Assembly (NCBI GenBank): GCA_030626645.1
Contig: DAOUTP010000025.1
Location: forward strand, 1-13,388
Length of the DNA: 13,388 nt
Direction of reading: 5' to 3'
From: Candidatus Cloacimonadota bacterium
Lineage (GTDB): Bacteria > Cloacimonadota > Cloacimonadia > Cloacimonadales > TCS61
Positions within the stretch are counted from its first letter, which is position 1. Every line of letters begins with the position of its first letter. Both the position numbers and the translations under genes were made by a program. Under the pieces are notes generated by a model. The model did no database searches, was not told the origin of the DNA, and worked only from the letters and a program-made list of their open reading frames with translations. Shown piece by piece: positions 6,867 to 13,388 of the stretch.

Positions 6867-8537
6867 ATGTATCCAGAATATATGATGGAATCTATTAAAA
6901 AAGTAGAACAAACCCGTCCACACAGATTAGAGCTTGCCAAGAAATTGGGAAAGCAAGTTTTCCCGAGGATGGGCGAACAGGAAAGAGCAGATATCTTGGC
7001 TGATTATCATCCCGATTATAAAGATGATGCCCTCAGAGAATTGAGGATCGGTCCCAATAAAAATGATAAAATTATTAACGAAGTTGTTGATGTCATGGAA
7101 TCTTATCCACGTGATTATCCTGAAACTTTCGATTTGAATAAAGTGGATATAGAAACCGATGTCCTGATAATTGGTGCCGGTTCTGCAGGTCTCTCTGCCG
7201 CTATTGAAGCCAGTGAAACTGATGCAGAAATACTATTAATAACTAAATTGCGTCTTGGTGATTCTAATTCGATGATGGCTCAAGGCGGGATTCAAGCAGC
7301 AGATCAAACCGATGATGATCCTGTTCTGCATTATCTTGATGTAATGGGTGGTGGTCATTTTGACAATAAACCCGAACTGGTTGATGCCCTTGTAATGGAT
7401 GCTGCTCCTTCTATAAAATGGTTGGAAGAACTTGGTGTTATGTTCGATAAAAATGAAGATGGAAGTATGATGGTGAAATCGGGAGGAGGAACCTGCAGAA
7501 ATAGAATGCACTCTACTCGTGATTATACTGGAGCCGGGATCTGTCGTGTTTTACGTGATGAGGTTTATAATCGACCCGATAAGATCAAATATATTGAGTA
7601 CACAGCAGCTACGGAATTGATCCTGGATGATAAAGGACAATGTGCCGGAGCTATTATCTATCATTTAGAAAGCAAACAATATTCAGTTGTAAAAGCAAAA
7701 ACTGTCATCATCGCCACAGGCGGATTTGGACGTCTTCATGTACGTGGGTTTGAAACTACAAATCATTATGGAGCAACAGCAGATGGGTTAGTGATTGGTT
7801 ATCGGGCTGGCGCAAAATTAATGTTCATGGATTCTGTGCAGTATCATCCGACCGGAGCCGTTTTTCCTGAACAGATAGTTGGTTTTCTGTGTACTGAGAA
7901 AGTTAGAGGATTAGGTGCCCAACCAGTGAACAAAGATGGAGAGCTATTTGTTTATCCTTTGGAACCACGGGACATTGAAGCTTCTGCCTTTATTCGTGTA
8001 TGTGAAAATAATTTAGGTGTGACCACACCTTCCGGTTTGAAAGGGATCTGGCTGGATTCTCCCCTGATCGAAGAATTGAGCGGGGAAGGTACAATTGAGA
8101 AAAATTTGCCTGCAATGTTAAGGCAATATAAACGATTTGATATTGATATCCGCAAATATCCAATGCTGGTATTCCCAACTCTACATTATCAAAATGGTGG
8201 CTTGGAAATTGATGCAAATGCCGAGACTACAATACCTGGACTTTATGTGGCAGGAGAAGCATCAGGTGGAATTCATGGTCGTAATCGTCTGATGGGTAAT
8301 TCTCAATTAGATATTATTGTATTTGGTCGTAGAGCAGGTAGAAATGCTGCTTCTAAAGTTAAAACCGGAATTCAACTTGGAAAGCTTTCTCTGAAGCATG
8401 TTACAGATTATATAAAGGAAGTAGAAGAATTGGGCATTGATAAAAAACAGATTGCTCCAATTATTCTTCCTGACTATATCCCCGATCATGTTAAAGCTAA
8501 ACAGCTTTCATCTGAATTCCAGGGGACTTTGTTTTAA
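6867..8537 (+). CDS. Fumarate reductase/succinate dehydrogenase-like flavoprotein
   Basis: This 556-residue FAD protein of the FrdA/SdhA/NadB family should interconvert fumarate and succinate. The Rossmann motif GAGSAG is at 103-108, preceded by an unusual N-terminal region of about 90 residues. AQGGI (138-142) marks the flavin site; the position that is His in covalent-FAD SdhA/FrdA is Asn134 (SNSMMAQGG), so FAD is probably non-covalent. Substrate and catalytic elements are present: HPTG (327-330), PRDIEASAF (367-375, with the proton-relay type Arg), PTLHYQNGG (437-445) and HGRNRLMGNS (470-479). The long C-terminal domain of SdhA/FrdA is short or missing. The AGGAG at 6856-6860 gives the start. 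No cytochrome b or membrane anchor gene is next to it, so the complex is probably soluble. L-aspartate oxidase is an alternative, but the Fe-S partner and the sucCD and fumarase neighbours favour fumarate/succinate. Confidence 0.82.
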   Translation: MYPEYMMESIKKVEQTRPHRLELAKKLGKQVFPRMGEQERADILADYHPDYKDDALRELRIGPNKNDKIINEVVDVMESYPRDYPETFDLNKVDIETDVLIIGAGSAGLSAAIEASETDAEILLITKLRLGDSNSMMAQGGIQAADQTDDDPVLHYLDVMGGGHFDNKPELVDALVMDAAPSIKWLEELGVMFDKNEDGSMMVKSGGGTCRNRMHSTRDYTGAGICRVLRDEVYNRPDKIKYIEYTAATELILDDKGQCAGAIIYHLESKQYSVVKAKTVIIATGGFGRLHVRGFETTNHYGATADGLVIGYRAGAKLMFMDSVQYHPTGAVFPEQIVGFLCTEKVRGLGAQPVNKDGELFVYPLEPRDIEASAFIRVCENNLGVTTPSGLKGIWLDSPLIEELSGEGTIEKNLPAMLRQYKRFDIDIRKYPMLVFPTLHYQNGGLEIDANAETTIPGLYVAGEASGGIHGRNRLMGNSQLDIIVFGRRAGRNAASKVKTGIQLGKLSLKHVTDYIKEVEELGIDKKQIAPIILPDYIPDHVKAKQLSSEFQGTLF

Positions 8538-8549
8538 AGAGGAAATTGA

Positions 8550-9719
8550 ATGAACATTCATGAATACCAGGCAAAGCAGATTTTCGCCAAATATAAAATT
8601 CCGATTCAAGATGGGATAACAATAGAAGATGCAAAAGATGCAAGGAGCGCGGCAGAGAAAATAGGTGGGAATTTCTGGGTAATAAAAGCTCAAATTCATG
8701 CTGGAGGCCGAGGAAAAGGCGGTGGTGTAAAATTTGCTAAAAACCTGGAGGAAGTTGAAAAATTTGCATCTGATATTTTAGGAATGACACTTATTACACA
8801 TCAGACTGGTCCTGCAGGAAGAATAGTTAAAAAGATTTTTATCGCAGGTGGTGTGGATATTAAAAAAGAATATTACCTGGGAATAGTTTTAGATAGAACT
8901 GCTGAAATGCCTGTCATGATGGCTTCTACCGAGGGTGGAATGGAAATTGAAAAAGTAGCTGCCGAAACTCCAGAGAAAATCATCAAAGTTGGGATTGATC
9001 CACTCATTGGTTTTCAAGCTTTTCATGCTAGGAAGCTAGCTTTTGGATTAAACCTTTCCAAAGAACAAATGAAGCATTTTGGCAAATTTGCCAAAACTCT
9101 TTATCAGGTTTACTCTAATACTGATGCCAGCCTGATCGAGATAAATCCGCTTGTTTTAACTAGTGACGATATGTTCATTGCTTTGGATGCTAAAATGGGA
9201 TTTGATGACAATGCCTTGTATCGTCATCCAGAAATCCTAAAAATGCGTGATCTGGATGAAGAAGAATCCACTGAACTGGAAGCAGGGAAATACGGATTGA
9301 GCTATGTAAAATTGGACGGTAATGTCGGTTGTATGGTGAACGGTGCAGGATTAGCGATGTCAACCATGGATATAATCAAATTAAGTGGTGGTGAACCTGC
9401 AAATTTTCTGGATGTTGGTGGTGCAGCCAGTGCGGAAACCGTAGCCAAAGGCTTTGAAATAATATTGAAAGACAAAAATGTAAAAGCGATATTTGTGAAC
9501 ATCTTTGGTGGAATTGTACGATGTGATAGGATTGCTAATGGCATTTTAGAAGCTACTGAAAAAACAAATGTAAAAGTTCCGCTTGTAGTTCGATTGGATG
9601 GTACAAATTCTTCTGAAGCAGCAGAAATTCTCAAATCGGCAAACATCGAAAATATTATTACAGCTACCGACCTGGCAGATGGTGCCCAAAAAGTTGTGAA
9701 TGCTGCCAGGGGAGTGTGA
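8550..9719 (+). CDS. sucC: Succinyl-CoA ligase (ADP/GDP-forming), beta subunit
   Basis: This is the ATP-grasp subunit of the enzyme that interconverts succinyl-CoA and succinate with formation or use of a nucleoside triphosphate. It is 389 residues, close to the family norm. It opens with MNIHEYQAKQ, then has HAGGRGKGGGVK (50-61), the metal-binding IEINPL (196-201), the glycine-rich CMVNGAGLAM (261-270), NFLDVGGAAS (285-294; the family usually has a third Gly at the first Ala) and NIFGGIVRCD (317-326). The ribosome binding site AGAGGA at 8538-8543 overlaps the end of the flavoprotein gene (12-base gap), so it belongs to the same operon. With korDABC upstream, it can take the succinyl-CoA made from 2-oxoglutarate. 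Nucleotide preference cannot be read by eye. Confidence 0.96.
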   Translation: MNIHEYQAKQIFAKYKIPIQDGITIEDAKDARSAAEKIGGNFWVIKAQIHAGGRGKGGGVKFAKNLEEVEKFASDILGMTLITHQTGPAGRIVKKIFIAGGVDIKKEYYLGIVLDRTAEMPVMMASTEGGMEIEKVAAETPEKIIKVGIDPLIGFQAFHARKLAFGLNLSKEQMKHFGKFAKTLYQVYSNTDASLIEINPLVLTSDDMFIALDAKMGFDDNALYRHPEILKMRDLDEEESTELEAGKYGLSYVKLDGNVGCMVNGAGLAMSTMDIIKLSGGEPANFLDVGGAASAETVAKGFEIILKDKNVKAIFVNIFGGIVRCDRIANGILEATEKTNVKVPLVVRLDGTNSSEAAEILKSANIENIITATDLADGAQKVVNAARGV

Positions 9720-9721
9720 TC

Positions 9722-10591
9722 ATGAGTATATTAGTAAATAGAGATTCCAGAGTTATCGTACAGGGTTTTACCGGTAAGGAAGGAACTTTTCACTCCGAAC
9801 AATGTATTGAGTATGGCACAAATATTGTTGGTGGAGTTACGCCTGGTAAAGGTGGACAAATCCATTTGGGTAAACCTGTTTTTAATACGGTTATAGAAGC
9901 AGTAGAATCAACTAATGCCAAGGTAAGTGTTATTTTTGTTCCACCAGCTTTTTCTGCAGATGCAGTGATGGAAGCTGCTGAAGCAGGCATTGAGGTGATC
10001 GTTTGTATCACGGAAGGAATTCCCGTAGCCGATATGATGATCGCAAAGAAATACGTTCAGAAAAAAGGAGCAGTTCTTATTGGTCCCAATTGTCCTGGTA
10101 TCATTTCAGCCGAAGAAGCCAAAATTGGCATTATGCCTGGCGTCGTGTTCAAAAAAGGAAATGTGGGTGTGATCTCCAAATCGGGAACCTTGACCTATGA
10201 AGCTGCCAACCAGGTTGTACAGGCAGGGTTGGGAATCACTACTGCCATCGGAATTGGTGGTGATCCTATTATTGGAACCACATATATTGATCTATTAAAA
10301 CTTTTCGAAAAAGACTCTGCAACAGAGGCAATTGTGATGATCGGAGAGATCGGTGGAGATCTCGAAATCCAGGCTGCTAAATATATAGAGAAGAATATTA
10401 CAAAACCTGTTGTTGCATTTATTGCCGGACAAACTGCACCTAAAGGGAAACGAATGGGACATGCCGGTGCCATAATTGCCGGTAGTAAAGGAACAGCTAA
10501 AGAAAAAATGGATGCTTTGGAAGCAGCTGGTGTTCATGTTGTAGATTCTCCAGCTGATATAGGCAAGAAAGTGAAAGAAGTGTTGGGATAA
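9722..10591 (+). CDS. sucD: Succinyl-CoA ligase, alpha subunit
   Basis: This is the CoA-binding and phosphohistidine subunit, partner of SucC. The 289-residue product has the CoA-binding GFTGKEG (15-21), GPNCPGII (121-128), ISKSGTLTYE (151-160) and the active-site His247 in KRMGHAGAII (243-252), which carries the phosphoryl group. I chose the ATG at 9722, which has AGGGGAG at 9708-9714 seven bases upstream. A GTG at 9716, two codons earlier, would leave only one base after the ribosome binding site and would overlap the sucC stop. sucC ends at 9719, two bases before this start. An intergenic repeat (10595-10646) begins four bases after its stop, and no obvious terminator follows, so transcription may continue into the fumarase genes. 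Confidence 0.96.
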   Translation: MSILVNRDSRVIVQGFTGKEGTFHSEQCIEYGTNIVGGVTPGKGGQIHLGKPVFNTVIEAVESTNAKVSVIFVPPAFSADAVMEAAEAGIEVIVCITEGIPVADMMIAKKYVQKKGAVLIGPNCPGIISAEEAKIGIMPGVVFKKGNVGVISKSGTLTYEAANQVVQAGLGITTAIGIGGDPIIGTTYIDLLKLFEKDSATEAIVMIGEIGGDLEIQAAKYIEKNITKPVVAFIAGQTAPKGKRMGHAGAIIAGSKGTAKEKMDALEAAGVHVVDSPADIGKKVKEVLG

Positions 10592-10594
10592 TTA

Positions 10595-10646
10595 ATTGTC
10601 ATCCTGTTTGCCAAGTCGAAAGACGAAGACTGGTGAAAAGAATAAA
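10595..10646 (+). repeat. Intergenic repeat, copy 1 (after sucD)
   Basis: Shares with the copy at 12253-12311 an identical 12-base left end ATTGTCATCCTG, a central TCGAA, and the right end GTGAAAAGAATAAA (the other copy lacks one A). It resembles the TCATCCTGA...TCGAAGGAT-type palindromic dispersed repeats seen between genes in several bacterial genomes. It lies four bases after the sucD stop and just before the fumarase ribosome binding site. Confidence 0.6.
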
Positions 10647-10675
10647 ATATTTAAATAAATTAACGAGGTGATCCT

Positions 10676-11521
10676 ATGCGAGAAGTTAATGTGAAAGATT
10701 TGATCCCGATTGTAAAAAAACTCTGCATTGATGCTAATTACTACATTGGTGAAGATATAATTTCCAAGATCAAAGAATTTAAAGAAAAAGAAGAATCTCC
10801 AACGGCAATAAATGTTTTGGATATTCTACTCGAAAATTACGAATTGGCTGATAAAGAACAAATGCCTATTTGTCAGGATACGGGAGTTGCAGTTTGTTTT
10901 GTGGAATTAGGACAAGATGTTCACATGGTAGGCGGAGACTTCACAGAAGCAATAAACGAAGGCGTTCGTCAGGGTTATGAAGATGGCTATTTACGTAAAT
11001 CTATGGTCGACGATCCGATAATAGATCGAATTAACACAAAAGATAATACACCAGCAATTATTTATACGGATATTGTGTCCGGTGATAAGATCAAGATCAC
11101 AATTGCACCCAAAGGCGGCGGCAGTGAAAACATGAGTGAAGTAAAGATGATGAAAGCTGCCGATGGCATTAAAGGTGTTGTAGATTTTGTTGTAGACCGC
11201 ATCAGCAGATCCGGCGGAAACCCATGTCCACCAATAGTTGTAGGAGTTGGTTTAGGTGGAAACTTTGAACAAAGTGCGTTATTGGCAAAGAAATCTCTTC
11301 TACGTTCACTTACGGAAAAAAATCCCGATCCAAAATGGGCAAAAGTAGAAGACGAGATTTTAGAAAAAGTAAATAACCTGGGCATCGGACCACAAGGATT
11401 AGGTGGCAGGACGACTGCTCTTGGTGTTCATATCCTTTCCAAACCATGTCATATTGCATCCATGCCGGTTGCTGTGAATGTTCAATGTCATGCAGCTCGT
11501 CATAAAAGTGCTGTGATTTAA
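10676..11521 (+). CDS. fumA: Class I fumarate hydratase, alpha subunit
   Basis: This is the larger subunit of the two-subunit, 4Fe-4S-dependent fumarase (FumA N-terminal/TtdA family) that hydrates fumarate to malate. The 281 residues include the three expected cluster cysteines: Cys66 in PICQDTG, Cys184 in NPCPP and Cys271 in QCHAARH. Also present are KGGGSENMS (146-154) and GPQGLGGRTTA (238-248). The ribosome binding site GAGGTGAT (10665-10672) matches the 3' end of 16S rRNA over eight bases. The symbol follows the subunit-alpha naming; in E. coli fumA is one fused chain. The same fold serves L-tartrate dehydratase (TtdA), but the neighbours sucCD, the fumarate reductase-like pair and malic enzyme favour fumarase. 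The beta gene is separated by an unusual 176-bp gap containing repeats. Confidence 0.93.
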   Translation: MREVNVKDLIPIVKKLCIDANYYIGEDIISKIKEFKEKEESPTAINVLDILLENYELADKEQMPICQDTGVAVCFVELGQDVHMVGGDFTEAINEGVRQGYEDGYLRKSMVDDPIIDRINTKDNTPAIIYTDIVSGDKIKITIAPKGGGSENMSEVKMMKAADGIKGVVDFVVDRISRSGGNPCPPIVVGVGLGGNFEQSALLAKKSLLRSLTEKNPDPKWAKVEDEILEKVNNLGIGPQGLGGRTTALGVHILSKPCHIASMPVAVNVQCHAARHKSAVI

Positions 11522-11533
11522 AAAAGAAGAGAT

Positions 11534-11561
11534 CAGACAGGATCTACAAGATTAACTGGAT
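11534..11561 (+). repeat. 9-base-period repeat, arm 1 (fumA-fumB gap)
   Basis: Three adjacent degenerate units, GACAGGATC, TACAAGATT and AACTGGATA, follow the pattern nACnnGATn with a nine-base period. An opposite-orientation version lies at 11647-11672; the two arms match at 20 of 26 positions when one is reverse-complemented. The pair could be the ends of a small non-autonomous element or fold into a long imperfect hairpin. Confidence 0.5.
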
Positions 11562-11578
11562 AAAATATAATGAAAAAT

Positions 11579-11593
11579 AACTTTCGCAAAGTT
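11579..11593 (+). repeat. Short palindrome in the fumA-fumB gap
   Basis: AACTTT at 11579-11584 and AAAGTT at 11588-11593 form a 6-bp stem with a CGC loop. The following bases are AGGATTTGG, so there is no T-run and it is not an intrinsic terminator. It lies between the two inverted arms at 11534-11561 and 11647-11672. Confidence 0.4.
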
Positions 11594-11646
11594 AGGATTT
11601 GGCAAGTTGAAGATTGGGACATAATATCGTTTCTTTTTTCAAAAAA

Positions 11647-11672
11647 ATCCTGTTGATCATGTTAATCTTGTC
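11647..11672 (-). repeat. 9-base-period repeat, arm 2 (inverted copy)
   Basis: Read on the minus strand this is GACAAGATT, AACATGATC, AACAGGAT: again three units of about nine bases of the ACAGGATTA type. It is the inverted counterpart of 11534-11561, 85 bases away, and ends 15 bases before the ribosome binding site of the fumarase beta gene. Confidence 0.5.
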
Positions 11673-11697
11673 AAAAAAGATGTTATAGGAGAAAACA

Positions 11698-12246
11698 ATG
11701 GAAATACATTTAACCACACCATTAAAAACTGAAGATCTGGAAAAACTGAAGATCGGAGATCAAGTTTATATTACAGGTACTATTTACACAGGGAGAGATG
11801 CTGCTCATAAAAGACTTGTGGAACTTTTGGAGAAAGGAGAAAAACTTCCATTTGATGCTGAAGGACAAATCATCTATTATGTAGGACCTGCTCCAGCTCC
11901 TCCTGGAAAACCAATTGGTTCAGCCGGACCTACCACAAGCTACAGAATGGATCCCTATGCACCTGCACTTCTGGATGTAGGGATGAAAGCGATGATCGGT
12001 AAAGGACCGAGAGATCAAACTGTGATTGATTCAATGATAAAGAATAAGGCAGTTTACCTGGCTGCAGTAGGTGGTGCAGCTGTTGTTGTGGCTAAATCTA
12101 TTAAAGAATCAAAAGTGATAGCATATGAAGATCTGGGACCTGAAGCTATTCGTGAAATGAAAGTAGAAAACTTCCCATGTGTTGTAGCAAACGATGTATA
12201 CGGGAACGATATTTACAAAGCCGGTGTTGAAGAGTATAAAAGGTAA
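11698..12246 (+). CDS. fumB: Class I fumarate hydratase, beta subunit
   Basis: This is the smaller subunit of two-subunit Fe-S fumarase, equivalent to the C-terminal domain of one-chain FumA. The 182 residues have the family motifs TGRDAAHKR (31-39), YVGPAPAPPG (61-70), GPTTSYRMD (77-85) and IGKGPRD (100-106), which form the substrate pocket facing the cluster held by the alpha subunit. The start is supported by AGGAGA at 11687-11692. The length is normal and nothing is missing. The alpha gene ends 176 bases upstream; the gap is filled mostly by inverted repeats, so co-transcription is likely but translational coupling is not. The symbol follows subunit-beta naming; TtdB (tartrate dehydratase) is the main alternative. 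Confidence 0.93.
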   Translation: MEIHLTTPLKTEDLEKLKIGDQVYITGTIYTGRDAAHKRLVELLEKGEKLPFDAEGQIIYYVGPAPAPPGKPIGSAGPTTSYRMDPYAPALLDVGMKAMIGKGPRDQTVIDSMIKNKAVYLAAVGGAAVVVAKSIKESKVIAYEDLGPEAIREMKVENFPCVVANDVYGNDIYKAGVEEYKR

Positions 12247-12252
12247 TGAGTT

Positions 12253-12311
12253 ATTGTCATCCTGAGTGTCCGGCACCTGTCGGAAGTATCGAAGGATAGT
12301 GAAAGAATAAA
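12253..12311 (+). repeat. Intergenic repeat, copy 2 (after fumB)
   Basis: Second copy of the element at 10595-10646: ATTGTCATCCTG at 12253-12264, TCGAA at 12289-12293 and GTGAAAGAATAAA at 12299-12311. Here ATCCT (12259-12263) and AGGAT (12293-12297) give a short palindrome. An inner stem CCG/CGG flanks GCACCTGT. It starts seven bases after the fumB stop and ends just before the malic enzyme ribosome binding site. Confidence 0.6.
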
Positions 12312-12339
12312 GTAAAAAAATATAAGGAGATTATGTAGA

Positions 12340-13388
12340 ATGGAAAAATTAAAGATCGATCTCACAAATTTAAACGAGGTTTTTCCTGAGGATTTTTCGC
12401 AAGAACAAATTGCCAAAGGCAAAACATTATTCCTGAAAAAGATGTCGGAAGTCGCTCACAAATTTTACGGTGGAAAGATCCAGACAGTTCCTAAAGCTGG
12501 TGTGTTTGGATTTAACTGGTTCAACGTGTGGTATACCCCAGGAGTTTCCAAAATTTCCACTACGATTCGTGATGACAATGATACCAGCTTCGAGCTTTCC
12601 AACAGAGGAAATCTGGTAGCTGTGGTTAGTGATTCTACACGTGTTCTTGGGGACGGAGATTGTACTCCTCCGGGTGGATTGGGCGTGATGGAAGGAAAAG
12701 CATTCTTAATGAAATACCTCGGTGGTGTGGATGCTGTTGCGCTGTGTGTGGATAGTAAAGATGAAAATGGAAAGAACGATCCGCAAAAGATCATCGATTT
12801 CGTGAAAATGTGTCAGCACAGTTTTGGTGCAGTTAACTTGGAAGATATCTCCCAGCCAAACTGCTACAAAGTTTTAGATACATTGCGAGAAGAATGTGAT
12901 ATTCCTGTTTGGCATGACGATGCTCAAGGAACTGCCTGTGTTACTTTGGCAGGACTTATCAATGCACTGAAACTGGTAGGGAAAAAGATCGGAGATGTAA
13001 AAATTGCAATGCTGGGAGCAGGAGCTTCTAATTCAACAATAGCTCGTTTTATCATCACTGCAGGTGGTGATCCCAAGAAAATGGTTCTTTTTGATTCAAA
13101 AAGTGGATTGCATACCGGCAGAGAAGATATCAAAGCTGATCAACGTTTCTATCGTAAATGGGAGTTGTGTCAAGCCACTAATCCTGATAAGATCGATAGG
13201 ATCGAAGAAGCTTGTAAGGGAGCAGATGTACTGATAGCACTCTCTACGCCAGGACCTGATACTGTGAAGCCTGAATGGATAAAAACCATGAATAATAAAG
13301 CGATCGTATTTGTTTGTGCTAACCCGATTCCGGAGATATATCCGTATGCAGCCAAAGAAGCCGGAGCATTTATTGTAGCTACCGGACG
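12340..13388 (+). CDS. Malic enzyme (malate dehydrogenase, oxaloacetate-decarboxylating), 3' end beyond window
   Basis: An open frame of 349 codons plus two bases runs off the window; full-length short malic enzymes are about 400-440 residues. It should convert malate to pyruvate and CO2 with NAD or NADP. Visible landmarks: YTPGVS (65-70) with the catalytic Tyr, VMEGK (116-120) with the catalytic Lys, metal ligands in LEDI (167-170) and HDDAQGTA (192-199), and a nucleotide-binding GAGASNS (226-232). Two canonical motifs deviate: the usual GLGNIGP region reads GDGDCTPPGG (104-113) and the Rossmann loop has SN where AG or AA is common. The start at 12340 follows AAGGAGA at 12324-12330; an ATG at 12333 is closed at once. 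It is next to fumarase, whose product malate it would use. The cofactor and whether a C-terminal phosphotransacetylase-like domain exists cannot be seen. Confidence 0.87.
   Translation, partial: MEKLKIDLTNLNEVFPEDFSQEQIAKGKTLFLKKMSEVAHKFYGGKIQTVPKAGVFGFNWFNVWYTPGVSKISTTIRDDNDTSFELSNRGNLVAVVSDSTRVLGDGDCTPPGGLGVMEGKAFLMKYLGGVDAVALCVDSKDENGKNDPQKIIDFVKMCQHSFGAVNLEDISQPNCYKVLDTLREECDIPVWHDDAQGTACVTLAGLINALKLVGKKIGDVKIAMLGAGASNSTIARFIITAGGDPKKMVLFDSKSGLHTGREDIKADQRFYRKWELCQATNPDKIDRIEEACKGADVLIALSTPGPDTVKPEWIKTMNNKAIVFVCANPIPEIYPYAAKEAGAFIVATG

Noticed and set aside
9302..9646. Minus-strand 114-codon frame inside sucC
   Set aside because: Antisense shadow of a conserved gene; no independent evidence.
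9716..9721. GTG at 9716 as the sucD start
   Set aside because: Only one base separates it from the AGGGGAG site; the ATG at 9722 has normal spacing and gives the usual MSILV-type N-terminus.
11634..11647. TTTTTT-C-AAAAAAA as a terminator between fumA and fumB
   Set aside because: The stem is A/T only with a one-base loop and no downstream T-run, so it is not a plausible terminator.
12465..12794. Minus-strand 109-codon frame inside the malic enzyme gene
   Set aside because: Antisense to conserved malic enzyme motifs; no sign of a real product.
1..13388. CRISPR array, tRNA/rRNA, transposase or prophage genes
   Set aside because: No regularly spaced long repeats, no tRNA-like cloverleaf and no mobile-element proteins were seen; all large frames are housekeeping or metabolic genes.

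Overview
This AT-rich window carries one partial membrane-protein gene on the minus strand, followed by a long run of plus-strand genes. Most of that run encodes the C4-dicarboxylate branch of central metabolism. Three things suggest an anaerobic or fermentative bacterium: ferredoxin-linked 2-oxoacid oxidation, class I (Fe-S, oxygen-sensitive type) two-subunit fumarase, and a fumarate reductase-like pair with no membrane anchor. Together with AT richness, a YfhO-type protein of the kind common in the Bacteroidetes/FCB assemblage, and short intergenic repeats between operon genes, I would guess an uncultured FCB-group lineage such as Cloacimonadota. That placement is an inference and was not tested.

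Layout. Positions 1-579 (minus) hold the N-terminal part of a YfhO-like multi-pass membrane protein. After a divergent promoter region comes uvrB (783-2777, nucleotide excision repair). A spacer of about 160 bp leads into korD-korA-korB-korC (2941-5839), a four-subunit 2-oxoacid:ferredoxin oxidoreductase in the OorDABC order. A 328-bp non-coding stretch follows (5840-6167); it ends in a strong intrinsic-terminator-like hairpin placed just before the ribosome binding site of the next gene. Then come a 2Fe-2S/2x4Fe-4S protein and an FAD fumarate reductase/succinate dehydrogenase-like flavoprotein (6168-8537), tightly followed by sucC and sucD (8550-10591). Fumarase alpha (10676-11521), fumarase beta (11698-12246) and a malic enzyme cut by the window edge (12340-13388) complete the run.

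How the genes fit together. 2-oxoglutarate <-> succinyl-CoA (Kor, ferredoxin), succinyl-CoA <-> succinate with nucleotide triphosphate (SucCD), succinate <-> fumarate (flavoprotein + Fe-S protein), fumarate <-> malate (Fum alpha/beta), malate -> pyruvate + CO2 (malic enzyme). The set could serve amino-acid or propionate oxidation, or run reductively to succinate; the sequence does not fix the direction.

The most interesting points are: (i) the anchorless fumarate reductase-like pair, with Asn at the position of the covalent-FAD histidine, an N-terminal extension of about 90 residues and two complete 4Fe-4S motifs; (ii) the hairpin/attenuator directly ahead of it; (iii) two related families of short repeats filling the gaps around the sucD-fumA-fumB-mae genes. 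I found no RNA genes, transposases, CRISPR arrays or broken genes.
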